Origin: Alteromonas sp047556435
GTDB lineage: Bacteria > Pseudomonadota > Gammaproteobacteria > Enterobacterales > Alteromonadaceae
DNA length: 64,000 bases
Direction: 5' to 3'
Assembly: GCF_047556435.1 (NCBI RefSeq)
Contig: NZ_CP180210.1
Location: 1,364,001-1,428,000 of the forward strand
Shown here: piece by piece, positions 24,801-34,346 of the stretch
How positions within the stretch are numbered: position 1 is the stretch's first letter
Layout: each line of letters opens with the position of its first letter
Notes under the pieces: model-generated
The model's database searches: none
Seen by the model: the letters and a program-made list of their open reading frames with translations, nothing else
Told to the model about the DNA's origin: nothing
Program-made: the position numbers and the translations under genes

Positions 24801-26381
24801 ATGTCATTAGCTCAAGAAATTGCAAAACGGCGAACCTTTGCCATCATCAGTCACCCTGACGCCGGTAAAACGACGATCACCGAAAAGGTGTTATTGTTCG
24901 GCCGTGCGCTGCAAACCGCCGGTACCGTAAAAGGTAAAAAATCCGGTCAGCACGCCAAATCAGACTGGATGGAAATGGAAAAAGAGCGTGGGATCTCGGT
25001 TACTACCTCGGTAATGCAATTTCCCTACAGCGATCATCTGGTCAATCTGCTCGATACACCGGGGCACGAAGACTTTTCGGAGGATACCTACCGGACGTTG
25101 ACGGCGGTCGATTCGTGCCTGATGGTTATAGATGCGGCGAAAGGGGTTGAGGACCGTACGCGCAAGCTGATGGAAGTAACCCGTCTGCGTGACACGCCGA
25201 TCCTGACGTTTATGAACAAACTTGACCGGGATATCCGTGACCCGATGGAGCTTCTGGACGAGGTTGAGACCGAGCTGGATATTCTGTGCGCTCCAATTAC
25301 CTGGCCAATTGGCTGTGGTAAAAGCTTTAAGGGCGTTTATCACCTGTATCGTGACGAAGTGATTTTGTATAAAAGCGGTCAGGGCCACACCATTCAGGAA
25401 GTTCGTATTATCAAAGGTCTGGATAATCCAGACGTTGATACTGCAGTCGGCGGCGATCTGGCGGAGACCTTGCGCGACGAGCTGGAACTGGTGAGAGGCG
25501 CCTCAAACGAGTTTGACAAAGAGTTGTTTTTGGATGGTCAGCTGACACCGGTATTTTTCGGTACGGCGTTGGGTAACTTTGGCGTTGACCATATGCTGGA
25601 CGGCATGATTGAGTGGGCTCCCGCTCCACAGGGACGGGAAACCGAAGACGGCACCATTGATGCCAGTAACGACAAATTCAGCGGTTTCGTGTTTAAAATT
25701 CAGGCGAATATGGACCCCAAACACCGTGACCGCATCGCGTTTTGCCGTATCGTGTCCGGTAAATATGAAAAGGGCATGAAGATGCGCCACTCGCGCATTG
25801 GTAAAGATATCCGAATTTCTGACGCGCTGACATTCCTGGCGGGCGATCGCTCGTTGCTGGAAGAAGCTTATGCCGGTGATATTATCGGGTTGCATAACCA
25901 CGGCACAATTCGCATTGGGGATACTTTTACAGCAGGCGAAAATTATCGCTTTACTGGTATTCCAAACTTCGCACCGGAACTGTTTAAACGCATTCGTCTG
26001 CGCGATCCGCTCAAGCAAAAGCAATTGTTAAAAGGGCTTATCCAGCTTTCTGAGGAAGGGGCGGTGCAGGTATTTCGTCCGATGGCTAACAACGATCTCA
26101 TCGTCGGCGCCGTAGGTGTTCTGCAGTTTGACGTGGTAGTGGCGCGCCTGAAATCAGAATATAATGTGGATGCCCTGTACGAGCACGTCAACGTCAGTAC
26201 AGCCCGCTGGGTCTACTCAGACAGCGAGAGAAAACTGGATGAGTTTCGCCGCAAGGCCGAACAAAATCTGGCGCTGGATGGCGGCGACAACCTCACTTAC
26301 ATCGCACCGACTATGGTGAACCTGCAATTGGCGCAGGAACGCTATCCGGACATCGAATTTAAGAAAACGCGCGAACACTAA
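24801..26381 (+). CDS. prfC: Peptide chain release factor 3
   Basis: A 526-residue GTPase that recycles RF1/RF2 from the ribosome after termination. G1 is SHPDAGKTTITEK (about residue 18), the switch region shows KERGISVTTSVMQF, G3 is LLDTPGHEDFSEDTYR and G4 is TFMNKLDRD. Length equals the family norm (about 529). The 261-base gap after rimI should hold its promoter; no gene is visible there. Confidence 0.96.
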   Translation: MSLAQEIAKRRTFAIISHPDAGKTTITEKVLLFGRALQTAGTVKGKKSGQHAKSDWMEMEKERGISVTTSVMQFPYSDHLVNLLDTPGHEDFSEDTYRTLTAVDSCLMVIDAAKGVEDRTRKLMEVTRLRDTPILTFMNKLDRDIRDPMELLDEVETELDILCAPITWPIGCGKSFKGVYHLYRDEVILYKSGQGHTIQEVRIIKGLDNPDVDTAVGGDLAETLRDELELVRGASNEFDKELFLDGQLTPVFFGTALGNFGVDHMLDGMIEWAPAPQGRETEDGTIDASNDKFSGFVFKIQANMDPKHRDRIAFCRIVSGKYEKGMKMRHSRIGKDIRISDALTFLAGDRSLLEEAYAGDIIGLHNHGTIRIGDTFTAGENYRFTGIPNFAPELFKRIRLRDPLKQKQLLKGLIQLSEEGAVQVFRPMANNDLIVGAVGVLQFDVVVARLKSEYNVDALYEHVNVSTARWVYSDSERKLDEFRRKAEQNLALDGGDNLTYIAPTMVNLQLAQERYPDIEFKKTREH

Positions 26382-26395
26382 GACAAAGACGACTT

Positions 26396-28126
26396 ATGAA
26401 TATACATGCACTATTGGTTAGCCGGTTTACTGAAGCACTAGAAAAGTTAGGCGTTGAAGACGCGCCGGTACCAGTAACGCGCAGTGCGCGCCCTGAATTT
26501 GGTGAATACCAGTTTAACGGTGCGATGGCACTGGCCAAAAAAATGAAGCAAAAGCCACGGGATATCGCTGAGCAAATTCTTGATGCGGTAACGCTTACCG
26601 ACGTAGCGGAAAAGCTGGAAATTGCCGGCCCGGGCTTTATTAACATTCACCTGAAGGATGCATGGCTGGCAAACCAGTGTGAGCTGGCGCTGCACGATCC
26701 ACGTTTAGGCATAGCCAAAGCGCCAGAGCAAAATGTGGTAGTCGATTATTCCTCACCTAACCTTGCCAAAGAGATGCACGTAGGGCATCTGCGTACCACT
26801 ATCATCGGCGACTCTGTGGTAAAAGTGCTGGAATTTCTGGGTCACAACGTCATTCGCCAGAACCACATGGGCGATTGGGGAACCCAGTTTGGTATGCTGC
26901 TGGCACACCTGTCTGACAAGCTTCAGGAAGAAGTGGCAGAAACGGCGCTCTCTGATCTGGAAGATTTTTATCGTGAAGCGAAAGTCCGTTTCGATGAAGA
27001 AGAGGGCTTTGCCGATCGTGCACGAGAATACGTGGTAAAACTGCAGGGCGGAGACAAGCAGTGTCTGGCATTGTGGGAGCGCTTTATCGATATTTCAATT
27101 GCACATTCGGAAGAAGTGTATGAAAAGCTGAATGTAAGCCTCACCCGTAAGGACATTATGGGAGAGTCTGCGTATAACGCGGATCTCGCTAATGTGGTGG
27201 CCGACTTAAAAGAAAAAGGTATCGCGGTAGAAGATCAGGGCGCACAGGTTGTGTTTATCCCTGAACTGGCTGATAAAGAGGGTAATCCGGCGGTTTACAT
27301 TGTACAGAAATCCGGTGGCGGTTATCTGTATGCCACAACTGATTTAGCAGCCATGCGTTACCGCAGTGGTAAACTTAATGCCGATCGCACGCTGATATTG
27401 ACCGATGCCCGTCAGGCACTGCACTTTAAACAAACCGAAATTGTGGGTCGTAAAGCAGGTTACATGAAGCCTGAGCAGACTTACGAGCATTGTCCATTTG
27501 GCATGATGCTGGGAAGCGATGGTAAACCCTTCAAAACCCGTTCCGGTGGCACCGTGAAACTGGCAGAGTTGTTGGACGAAGCAGTTGAACGCGCCCGCAA
27601 CTTGATCACCCAGCGTGATACGGACTTAAGTGAGGAAGAACTTGAAGAAGTCGCTCGCAAGGTTGGTATTGGCGCGGTGAAGTATGCGGACTTAAGTAAA
27701 AACCGCACCACTGATTACATGTTCAGCTGGGATTCTATGCTCAGCTTTGAGGGTAACACGGCCCCCTATCTGCAATATGCCTATACGCGAGTGAAAAGCA
27801 TTTTCCGTAAAGCGGGCGTGTCGCTGGCGACATTACCGGGCGAGATTACGCTTAGCGAGAAACAGGAACATCATCTGGCGGTATTGCTGATGCAGTTCGA
27901 GGAAGTGGTTGGCGTGGTATCCCGCGATGCGACACCACATGTACTGTGTACGTATCTGTATGACGTAGCCAGCGCGTTTATGTCATTTTATGAAGCCTGC
28001 CCTATCTTAAAAGAAGGCACCGAGCAAAAGACCCGCGAGAGCCGTCTTGCGTTGTCAGCATTGGTTTCCAGAACTCTGGAGCAGGGGTTATCGTTACTGG
28101 GTATCGAAACACTGGAAAAAATGTAA
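26396..28126 (+). CDS. argS: Arginyl-tRNA synthetase
   Basis: A 576-residue class Ia synthetase charging tRNA-Arg, nearly the E. coli length (577). SSPNLAKEMHVGHLRTTIIG carries the HIGH motif (HVGH, near residue 129). The KMSKS region is the atypical GSDGKPFKTRSGGTV, as usual for ArgRS. A DALR anticodon-binding domain forms the C-terminus. It starts 15 bases after prfC and is closed by a strong terminator. Confidence 0.96.
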   Translation: MNIHALLVSRFTEALEKLGVEDAPVPVTRSARPEFGEYQFNGAMALAKKMKQKPRDIAEQILDAVTLTDVAEKLEIAGPGFINIHLKDAWLANQCELALHDPRLGIAKAPEQNVVVDYSSPNLAKEMHVGHLRTTIIGDSVVKVLEFLGHNVIRQNHMGDWGTQFGMLLAHLSDKLQEEVAETALSDLEDFYREAKVRFDEEEGFADRAREYVVKLQGGDKQCLALWERFIDISIAHSEEVYEKLNVSLTRKDIMGESAYNADLANVVADLKEKGIAVEDQGAQVVFIPELADKEGNPAVYIVQKSGGGYLYATTDLAAMRYRSGKLNADRTLILTDARQALHFKQTEIVGRKAGYMKPEQTYEHCPFGMMLGSDGKPFKTRSGGTVKLAELLDEAVERARNLITQRDTDLSEEELEEVARKVGIGAVKYADLSKNRTTDYMFSWDSMLSFEGNTAPYLQYAYTRVKSIFRKAGVSLATLPGEITLSEKQEHHLAVLLMQFEEVVGVVSRDATPHVLCTYLYDVASAFMSFYEACPILKEGTEQKTRESRLALSALVSRTLEQGLSLLGIETLEKM

Positions 28127-28143
28127 CAGTCGCCATAAGGTGT

Positions 28144-28174
28144 AAAGGCAGTGTGGATACACTGCCTTTTTTTT
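28144..28174 (+). terminator. Intrinsic terminator of argS
   Basis: An 11-bp perfect stem AAAGGCAGTGT/ACACTGCCTTT with loop GGAT and an eight-T tract, 18 bases after the argS stop. Confidence 0.93.
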
Positions 28175-28258
28175 GTCTTTCACACTGAAATTTGGTGCTG
28201 GCGACAGCTAACAGCCGTACCGTTTTTAGTTTCTGTAAACGTAATAATGGAGCTTATC

Positions 28259-28834
28259 ATGGCAAAACTTCTGGCCTTTGCAGGCAGTACCCGCAAAAAT
28301 TCGTATAACCAGGCTATTCTTGATGTGTCCGCAGAGGGGGCCCGGGAAGCGGGAGCAGAGGTCACGGTGATATCGCTGGCAGATTACGCAATGCCTATCT
28401 TCAACGAAGATGAAGAAGCCGAGTTTGGGATCCCAGAGCGTGCGCAGGCATTTAAAGAATTGCTGATTTATCATGATGGGTTCCTTATTGCTTCTCCCGA
28501 GTACAACAGCAGCTACCCTGCTTTGTTGAAAAACGCGATTGACTGGGCGTCAAGGAAAGCGGGCGACGAAGCCGTATTAGCAGCTTACAAAGGCAAAGTA
28601 GCCGGTATTATGGCTGCGTCTGCCGGAGGGCTTGGTGGCATGCGCGTGCTGGTTGTGCTTCGAATGCTGCTGGAAAATCTGGGTACCATGGTACTGCCTG
28701 CACAACGCGCCGTAGCTAAAGTGAGTACGTTGCTGGATGACAATGGTGCGGTTAGCGACGAAAAAACCATTAAACAGCTTAAGTCGCTGGGCAAAGAAAC
28801 TGCCGAGCTGGCAGCGAAAGTCAGCGCGTCCTAG
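28259..28834 (+). CDS. NADPH-dependent FMN reductase-like flavoprotein
   Basis: A 191-residue flavodoxin-like protein of the FMN_red/YieF-ChrR group. The FMN phosphate loop is FAGSTRKNSYNQ near residue 6, with SPEYNSSYPALLKNAIDWAS and AGIMAASAGGLGGMRV following. It likely reduces quinones, FMN or other electrophiles with NAD(P)H. ATG 28259 is chosen because GGAG lies six bases upstream; the frame extends to 28151 but would start inside the argS terminator. Confidence 0.85.
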   Translation: MAKLLAFAGSTRKNSYNQAILDVSAEGAREAGAEVTVISLADYAMPIFNEDEEAEFGIPERAQAFKELLIYHDGFLIASPEYNSSYPALLKNAIDWASRKAGDEAVLAAYKGKVAGIMAASAGGLGGMRVLVVLRMLLENLGTMVLPAQRAVAKVSTLLDDNGAVSDEKTIKQLKSLGKETAELAAKVSAS

Positions 28835-29223
28835 CATCTGTTGTGTGATGGTCAAAGTCCGCTGTCATCGTTCTGCAACTGCTGGCTCATCTTGTTTCCT
28901 TTTATACCAACCCGCTTAAAGTACATATGATTGCGGGTTGGTATCACTCCTGAATACATTGACGATATCTCTGACTCTCCAGCCAGCACCCTGGTCCTAC
29001 TAAGTGAAAATCTTAGGGCTTTCTGCTTCTCCACGCTATCAAAATTGCCGTAAATTCGTTACTATCCGCGGTCTTATATTATTTGTACCGCATGCTGCAA
29101 ATGGATTGCTTCTGATGTGTGATTTTTTCGCAGTCAGAACGCCGTGAACGTGAGTTCCGGGCAGGAAAAGTAGCCGTTAGCATAACACTGCATGCGATGA
29201 ACTAAGGGTCATTGAACACGCAT
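28835..29223. other. Intergenic region with REP-like palindrome upstream of prfB
   Basis: About 390 bases without a supportable gene. It contains the palindromic element at 28904-28944 and should hold the prfB promoter in its right half. Confidence 0.5.
28904..28944. repeat. Perfect 12-bp inverted repeat, REP-like
   Basis: Arms ATACCAACCCGC (28904-28915) and GCGGGTTGGTAT (28933-28944) with a 17-base AT-rich spacer. Extragenic palindromes ending in ATACCAA/TTGGTAT are frequent in Vibrio, Shewanella and Alteromonas genomes. Only one copy was noticed in this window. Confidence 0.65.
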
Positions 29224-30322
29224 ATGTTTGAAACCAATCCCGTATACAATGCACTGAAAGACATCCGCGAGCGCACCGATGCGCTTAGGGGGTATCTTTG
29301 ACTTTGATACAAAGTCAGAACGATTAGAAGAAGTTAACCGCGAGCTCGAGAGTCCGGATGTCTGGAACGAGCCAGAGCGCGCGCAGGCGCTGGGCAAAGA
29401 AAAAGTCGCCCTGGAGCAGGTGGTTGAAACCATTCAGAATCTTGACCAGGGAACCGAAGACGTCGAAGGTCTGGTGGAGCTGGCGGTAGAGGCCGAAGAC
29501 GAAGAAACCTTCGAAGAAGCCAAGAAAGAAATGGAAGGCCTGATTGCGCAACTGGAAACGTTAGAGTTTCGTCGCATGTTCTCAGGTCCGAATGATACCT
29601 GCGATTGCTATATTGATTTGCAGGCAGGTTCTGGCGGCACCGAAGCGCAGGACTGGGCAAATATGCTTCTGCGCATGTACCTTCGCTGGGGCGAGGCGCA
29701 TGGCTTTAAAACCGAGCTGATTGAAGTCTCTGATGGGGATGTGGCGGGTATCAAAAGTGCCACAATCCGCGTGCAGGGCGAATACGCCTTCGGTTGGCTA
29801 CGCACAGAAACCGGCGTTCATCGCCTGGTTCGCAAGTCACCTTTCGATTCCGGAAACCGCCGGCATACCTCGTTTTCTTCCGCCTTTGTCTACCCTGAAG
29901 TGGATGATGACATTGAGATAGATATCGACCCGTCAGATTTACGCATCGACACTTACCGCGCCTCAGGTGCGGGTGGGCAGCACGTAAACCGGACGGACTC
30001 CGCGGTACGTATCACGCACGAGCCAACCGGCATTGTCGTGCAGTGTCAGAACGACCGCTCACAGCATAAAAATAAAGATCAGGCGATGAAGCAGCTGAAA
30101 GCCAAACTGTATGAGTTTGAGCTACAGAAGCAGAACGCTGAGAAACAAGCGATGGAAGATAACAAATCTGATATTGGCTGGGGAAGCCAGATCCGCTCTT
30201 ACGTTCTGGATGATTCCCGCATTAAAGATTTGCGCACCGGGGTAGAAACCCGCAATACGCAGGCCGTGCTGGATGGCGACCTGGATAAATTCATTGAAGC
30301 CAGCCTGAAATCAGGTCTGTAA
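29224..30322 (+). CDS. prfB: Peptide chain release factor 2, programmed +1 frameshift
   Basis: The true gene starts at ATG 29224 (FETNPVYNALKDIRERTDAL...). After 25 codons it meets an in-frame TGA at 29299-29301, then continues in the +1 frame from 29300 to 30322. The joined product is 365 residues, the same as E. coli RF2. RF2 releases peptides at UGA and UAA. Visible are the SPF codon-recognition tripeptide (KSPFDSGNRR) and the GGQ catalytic motif (RASGAGGQHVNRTDSAVR). The frameshift autoregulates RF2 level. lysS follows 24 bases later, as in E. coli. Confidence 0.97.
29287..29301 (+). other. prfB: prfB programmed +1 frameshift site
   Basis: The internal Shine-Dalgarno-like AGGGGG (29287-29292) is followed by TAT and the slippery CTT TGA C. 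This is identical in layout to the E. coli prfB recoding site, where scarcity of RF2 lets the ribosome slip past the UGA. Confidence 0.97.
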
Positions 30323-30346
30323 ACGAACATTAGCAAGTGACAGGTT

Positions 30347-31897
30347 ATGACCGACCAACAAACAGACGAAAATAAATTAATTGCTGAGCGCCGGGCTAAA
30401 CTGAGCGCCATTCGTGAACAATGCCGTGCTAACGGTTTCCCGAATGCTTTCCGCCGTGAGAACTATGCCGAAGAGCTACAGGCTGAATTTGGTGAACTGG
30501 ATAAAGAAACGCTGCAGGAAAAAGATCACAAAGTAAGCATTGCTGGCCGCGTAATGGCTAAGCGTGGCCCCTTCCTGTTGCTGCAGGATATGACTGGCCG
30601 CATTCAGGCTTACGCTGCCAAAGACGTGCAAAAAGACATCAAAGCCAAGTACGGTGCGCTGGATATCGGTGACATTATTGGCGTATCCGGTGCCCTGCAT
30701 AAATCCGGTAAGGGCGATCTGTATGTCAATATGGAAGAGTATCAGCTGCTGACCAAAGCACTGCGTCCGTTGCCAGAAAAATTCCATGGTCTGTCTGATC
30801 AGGAAACCAAATACCGCCAGCGTTATGTGGATCTCATCACCAGTGAGCAAACGCGCAACACCTTTATGGTTCGCAGCCGCATCATTAACGGTATTCGTCA
30901 GTACCTGACCACGCGCAATTATCTGGAAGTGGAAACGCCGATGTTGCAGGTGATCCCAGGTGGCGCAACGGCAAAGCCGTTTACCACGCACCACAATGCG
31001 ATGGACATCGACATGTACCTGCGTATTGCACCAGAGCTGTATCTGAAACGGTTGGTTGTGGGTGGCTTCGAGCGCGTATTTGAAATTAACCGTAACTTCC
31101 GTAATGAAGGGCTATCCACCCGTCACAACCCGGAATTTACCATGCTGGAATTCTATCAGGCGTATGCAGATTACAACGATCTGATGAACCTGACAGAAGA
31201 CATGCTACGCACACTGGCAGAAGACATTCTGGGTACCACTACGCTGGTCAACACCGTGCGTGATGCAGAAGGCAATGTGACCGAAGAAAAGCACTACGAT
31301 TTCGGCAAACCCTTTGATCGCCTGAGCATGGGCGATGCCATCTTAAAGTACTGGCCTGAGGCGAACGAGGCCGCTATCCGAGACCCGGAAGCGCACCTTG
31401 ATGAGCTGAAAGCCATGGCGAAACAGCTGCATATCAAAGAGCCGGAAGTTGACGGTATCTGGGGCGCGGGTAAATACCTGTGTGAAATTTTTGAAGCCAC
31501 GGCGGAAGAGAAGCTGGAACAGCCGACGTTCATCACGCAATACCCGTGGGAAGTATCTCCACTGGCGCGCCGTAACGACGACAACCCGTTTATCACTGAC
31601 CGTTTTGAGTTCTTCGTGGGTGGTCGTGAGATTGCCAACGGTTTCTCAGAGCTTAATGATCCTGAAGATCAGGCTGAGCGTTTCCGTAAGCAGGTAGAAG
31701 AGAAAGATGCCGGCGACGATGAAGCTATGCACTTCGATGACGATTACATTCGTGCGCTGGAGTACGGTTTACCGCCGACAGCCGGTGAAGGAATTGGTAT
31801 CGATCGTCTGGCCATGCTGTTTACCGACAGCCCGACGATTAAAGACGTTATTTTATTCCCGCATATGAAGCCGCAGGAAAAACCTAACGCTGAGTAA
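30347..31897 (+). CDS. lysS: Lysyl-tRNA synthetase, class II
   Basis: A 516-residue synthetase charging tRNA-Lys. It has an N-terminal OB-fold anticodon domain (about 60-180, e.g. VSIAGRVMAKRGPFLLLQD) and a class II core with FRNEGLSTRHNPEFTMLEFY (motif 2) and GEGIGIDRLAMLFTDSPTIK (motif 3). The 3' end overlaps the convergent panE by 14 bases and its terminator lies inside panE. Confidence 0.96.
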   Translation: MTDQQTDENKLIAERRAKLSAIREQCRANGFPNAFRRENYAEELQAEFGELDKETLQEKDHKVSIAGRVMAKRGPFLLLQDMTGRIQAYAAKDVQKDIKAKYGALDIGDIIGVSGALHKSGKGDLYVNMEEYQLLTKALRPLPEKFHGLSDQETKYRQRYVDLITSEQTRNTFMVRSRIINGIRQYLTTRNYLEVETPMLQVIPGGATAKPFTTHHNAMDIDMYLRIAPELYLKRLVVGGFERVFEINRNFRNEGLSTRHNPEFTMLEFYQAYADYNDLMNLTEDMLRTLAEDILGTTTLVNTVRDAEGNVTEEKHYDFGKPFDRLSMGDAILKYWPEANEAAIRDPEAHLDELKAMAKQLHIKEPEVDGIWGAGKYLCEIFEATAEEKLEQPTFITQYPWEVSPLARRNDDNPFITDRFEFFVGGREIANGFSELNDPEDQAERFRKQVEEKDAGDDEAMHFDDDYIRALEYGLPPTAGEGIGIDRLAMLFTDSPTIKDVILFPHMKPQEKPNAE

Positions 31898-32780
31898 GCG
31901 CGGTAATCTGCTTTACCAAAAGGGCATTTTCGGGAACGGAAATGCCCTTTTTTGTTGCCTGCTGAACAATATAGCCATTAATAGCATCAATTTCGGTTTG
32001 CCGATGATGTGCGACATCCTGATGCATGCTCGAATAATTGGTGGCGGTAGCCGCCGCTACATTGCGCACGTTAGCCGCGAGTAAAGCCGCATCGGCAGAT
32101 ATACCGGAAGCGCGCATGACCGCAGCGGTTTCACTGCATATCACCTCAATTTGACTGTCGAAATGGCCGCTAAGCAGAGCACCGTTTGGTACATCGTGAA
32201 GCGCTGTCAGCGGGTTAATAACAGCATTTATACTTAGCTTGTGCCATAGCGACGGATAAATATCAGAGTGCCAGACCACATCCTTCAGACAATGCTGCAG
32301 TATTGTCAGTACCTGCTCCTGAACCACTGTCAGCGGGCCTGGAGCCGCGTCAATAAAGCCGATGTCTGTAGTACCGTGACCTGTGATCCGGACGTGATTT
32401 TTTGAATGCGTTAATGCCCCCATTCTGGTGGTGGCCAGAAACACCGGATTGTCGGGCATAGTATGCCGCGCTATCTCAGCCCCCCCCATGCCGTTATGCA
32501 TCAATATGACTGGGGTGTGCTCAGAAACGTAAGGCTGCCATTGCTGCAGGGCAGGAGCTATCTGATGGGCCTTTAGTGGCAGGATCAGAATGTCGCTGTT
32601 ATCCAGTTTTGCTGGTTGCGATAATGGCGTGTGAAGAAGGATTTGCTCGTCTTGTTGACTGACCACCGTGACCGCTGTAGCGGGAGTCCGTGAGAATACT
32701 CTGTAGGGAACATTGTGCTTTGCCGCGCCAGCCGCAAGCGCTGACCCTATAGCGCCGGTGCCAAGAATATTGATCGTCAT
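31884..32780 (-). CDS. panE: Ketopantoate reductase family protein (PanE/ApbA)
   Basis: A 298-residue NADPH-dependent reductase, expected to turn ketopantoate into pantoate for coenzyme A synthesis. The Rossmann loop is ILGTGAIGSALAAGA at the N-terminus, HNGMGG lies near residue 95, and WHKLSINAVINPLTALHDVP holds the catalytic Lys. It is the last gene of a minus-strand set after the pseudouridine synthase (10-base gap). Its last codons carry the lysS terminator hairpin, so the encoded KKGISVPENALLVK segment is constrained by both functions. Related family members act on other 2-oxo acids. Confidence 0.85.
   Translation of the reverse strand: MTINILGTGAIGSALAAGAAKHNVPYRVFSRTPATAVTVVSQQDEQILLHTPLSQPAKLDNSDILILPLKAHQIAPALQQWQPYVSEHTPVILMHNGMGGAEIARHTMPDNPVFLATTRMGALTHSKNHVRITGHGTTDIGFIDAAPGPLTVVQEQVLTILQHCLKDVVWHSDIYPSLWHKLSINAVINPLTALHDVPNGALLSGHFDSQIEVICSETAAVMRASGISADAALLAANVRNVAAATATNYSSMHQDVAHHRQTEIDAINGYIVQQATKKGISVPENALLVKQITALTQR
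31918..31953 (+). terminator. Intrinsic terminator of lysS, within the panE coding region
   Basis: A 12-bp perfect stem (31918-31929 with 31940-31951), 10-base loop and T-tract on the plus strand, 20 bases after the lysS stop. It lies wholly inside the 3' end of panE on the other strand. Confidence 0.88.
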
Positions 32781-32790
32781 AATTTCTGAC

Positions 32791-33501
32791 CTAGCGGGAG
32801 TCAGGTGATGGCGGGGCCGGGAAAGCGTACGCTGGCCAGTTCAACTCGTCAGGATCACCCAGAGTCTCAAGCCACTGCGAAAATGCCCCGGTTGCGAAAT
32901 GTTCGCCCTCTGCGGGCGGGCATTGCGTCGTGATGCGTTTGCCATTATGCATAAAGCTCAGACGCCAGGCGTGCAGGTAGGTACGGTCTGAATCCGTACC
33001 GCCGTATAGCGAGTCACCGAGAATGGGTGAGCCAAGGCTTTTCAGCGCCACTCGTATCTGATGCGTTTTGCCGGTCAGAGGACGCACCACAATGCCTCTT
33101 AGCCCGGGGGCGATGCTGCCTGAAAAAAACTGAGTAACTGCCGGGTTAGTCTGACTTTTTAACAGAATATGCTGGCCCCTTCGGCGGTTTTGCATGTCGC
33201 CGGACAGCGTTCCCTGTTTCTTTTTTGGCTTCTTATCGGTTACCGCGAGGTAGTATTTTTGCACTTCGCGGTTTGCGAACTGTGCGCTGACAGACGCCGC
33301 TGTTTTGGGGTTGCGGGCCAGGCAAATCACACCGGAAGTCACAGTGTCCAGACGATGGCACAGGTAAAGGTGAGTGTCGCCGGTTATTGCTTTTACCGCC
33401 GTAACGATACCCTTGTCGGCATCGTGCATGGCTATGCCGATGGGCTTAGCAACAATCAGAAAATCCGGGTCCTCTCGCAGGATGCGGACAGGGTGCGACA
33501 T
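32791..33501 (-). CDS. RluA-family RNA pseudouridine synthase
   Basis: A 236-residue enzyme that isomerises uridine in RNA. The catalytic Asp is in HRLDTVTSGVICLARN near residue 50, and PLTGKTHQIRVALKSLGSPI holds the family's second block. QTNPAVTQFFS and the basic MQNRRRG insert suggest the small RluA-like subgroup catalogued as TIGR01621, whose RNA target is not established. It starts three bases after the Hpt gene's stop, so the two are translationally coupled. Confidence 0.85.
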   Translation of the reverse strand: MSHPVRILREDPDFLIVAKPIGIAMHDADKGIVTAVKAITGDTHLYLCHRLDTVTSGVICLARNPKTAASVSAQFANREVQKYYLAVTDKKPKKKQGTLSGDMQNRRRGQHILLKSQTNPAVTQFFSGSIAPGLRGIVVRPLTGKTHQIRVALKSLGSPILGDSLYGGTDSDRTYLHAWRLSFMHNGKRITTQCPPAEGEHFATGAFSQWLETLGDPDELNWPAYAFPAPPSPDSR

Positions 33502-33504
33502 ACT

Positions 33505-34059
33505 TCAGGCTTCCAGTACAGTCAGCGCAGACTGGTAATCCAGTTCGTCAATATGCTCACGCACGGTATCGCGGACAGAGGCATCCTTAAAGATCGCGTT
33601 GAGCCAGTCATCAAGCTGGGTTTGGGGTATAAATTCGTTAGCATTGAGTGCATTGATCAGTGCCGCTTTCGCTGCAGCATCGCTTTCATCAGATTGTTTC
33701 TCTGTTGTCGATGCCGGGCTGTCATCAAGATGCGCTATGGCATCAAGGGTATCAGACAAAATTACCACAAAGGCCGGGTAGTGCTCTGGCACCGCATCAG
33801 TCTGTTTTAGCGCGTCGTCCAGCGCTTTGCAGGCGTGAAATAACGCGCTGAGCCCCAGATTACCGGCGACCCCTTTCAGCGTATGAATGTAAGTGCGTGC
33901 AGCGGTAAAGTCTCGCTGTGAAAAGTACTGCTGCATCTTATCGTCTGTCTGCCGGTATTCATCGGAAAACTTGTTAAGAAGCGTTAATAAAAGGGCTTTG
34001 TTTCCGCTAAGCTGCGAAATGCCGAATTCAAGGTCGATGAGGGTAATCGCTTGCGTCAT
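33505..34059 (-). CDS. Hpt-domain phosphotransfer protein
   Basis: A 184-residue protein. Residues 1-110 form a histidine phosphotransfer domain with the phospho-His in YIHTLKGVAGNLG near residue 59. A C-terminal extension (about 120-184) is not recognised. It should shuttle phosphate between a hybrid kinase and a response regulator; no kinase or regulator gene is nearby, so it is an orphan here. It leads a minus-strand operon with a pseudouridine synthase and panE. Confidence 0.8.
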   Translation of the reverse strand: MTQAITLIDLEFGISQLSGNKALLLTLLNKFSDEYRQTDDKMQQYFSQRDFTAARTYIHTLKGVAGNLGLSALFHACKALDDALKQTDAVPEHYPAFVVILSDTLDAIAHLDDSPASTTEKQSDESDAAAKAALINALNANEFIPQTQLDDWLNAIFKDASVRDTVREHIDELDYQSALTVLEA

Positions 34060-34346
34060 GAATAATCCCTTGTCCAGTGTGACCCCAGTTTAAGCCAGAA
34101 AAACAGAAATTGATACAAACTGCCTGCTACTCACAGCGGCAAATTGCCGGATTCTCTGTTAGTCTTCGCCAACGCATCGTAAATCGTAACCGCGGTCTGG
34201 TTTTCGTGCTGGTAAAAAACAGGCCAGCGGCGCGTCAATGAAAACAGTATATAACATGTCGAACGAGTCTGGACGACAGGCGCGCTCCCAATAGCATGAC
34301 CAGATGCTATCGGTTACGATGTCAGATTAAATTTTAAGGATGTACA

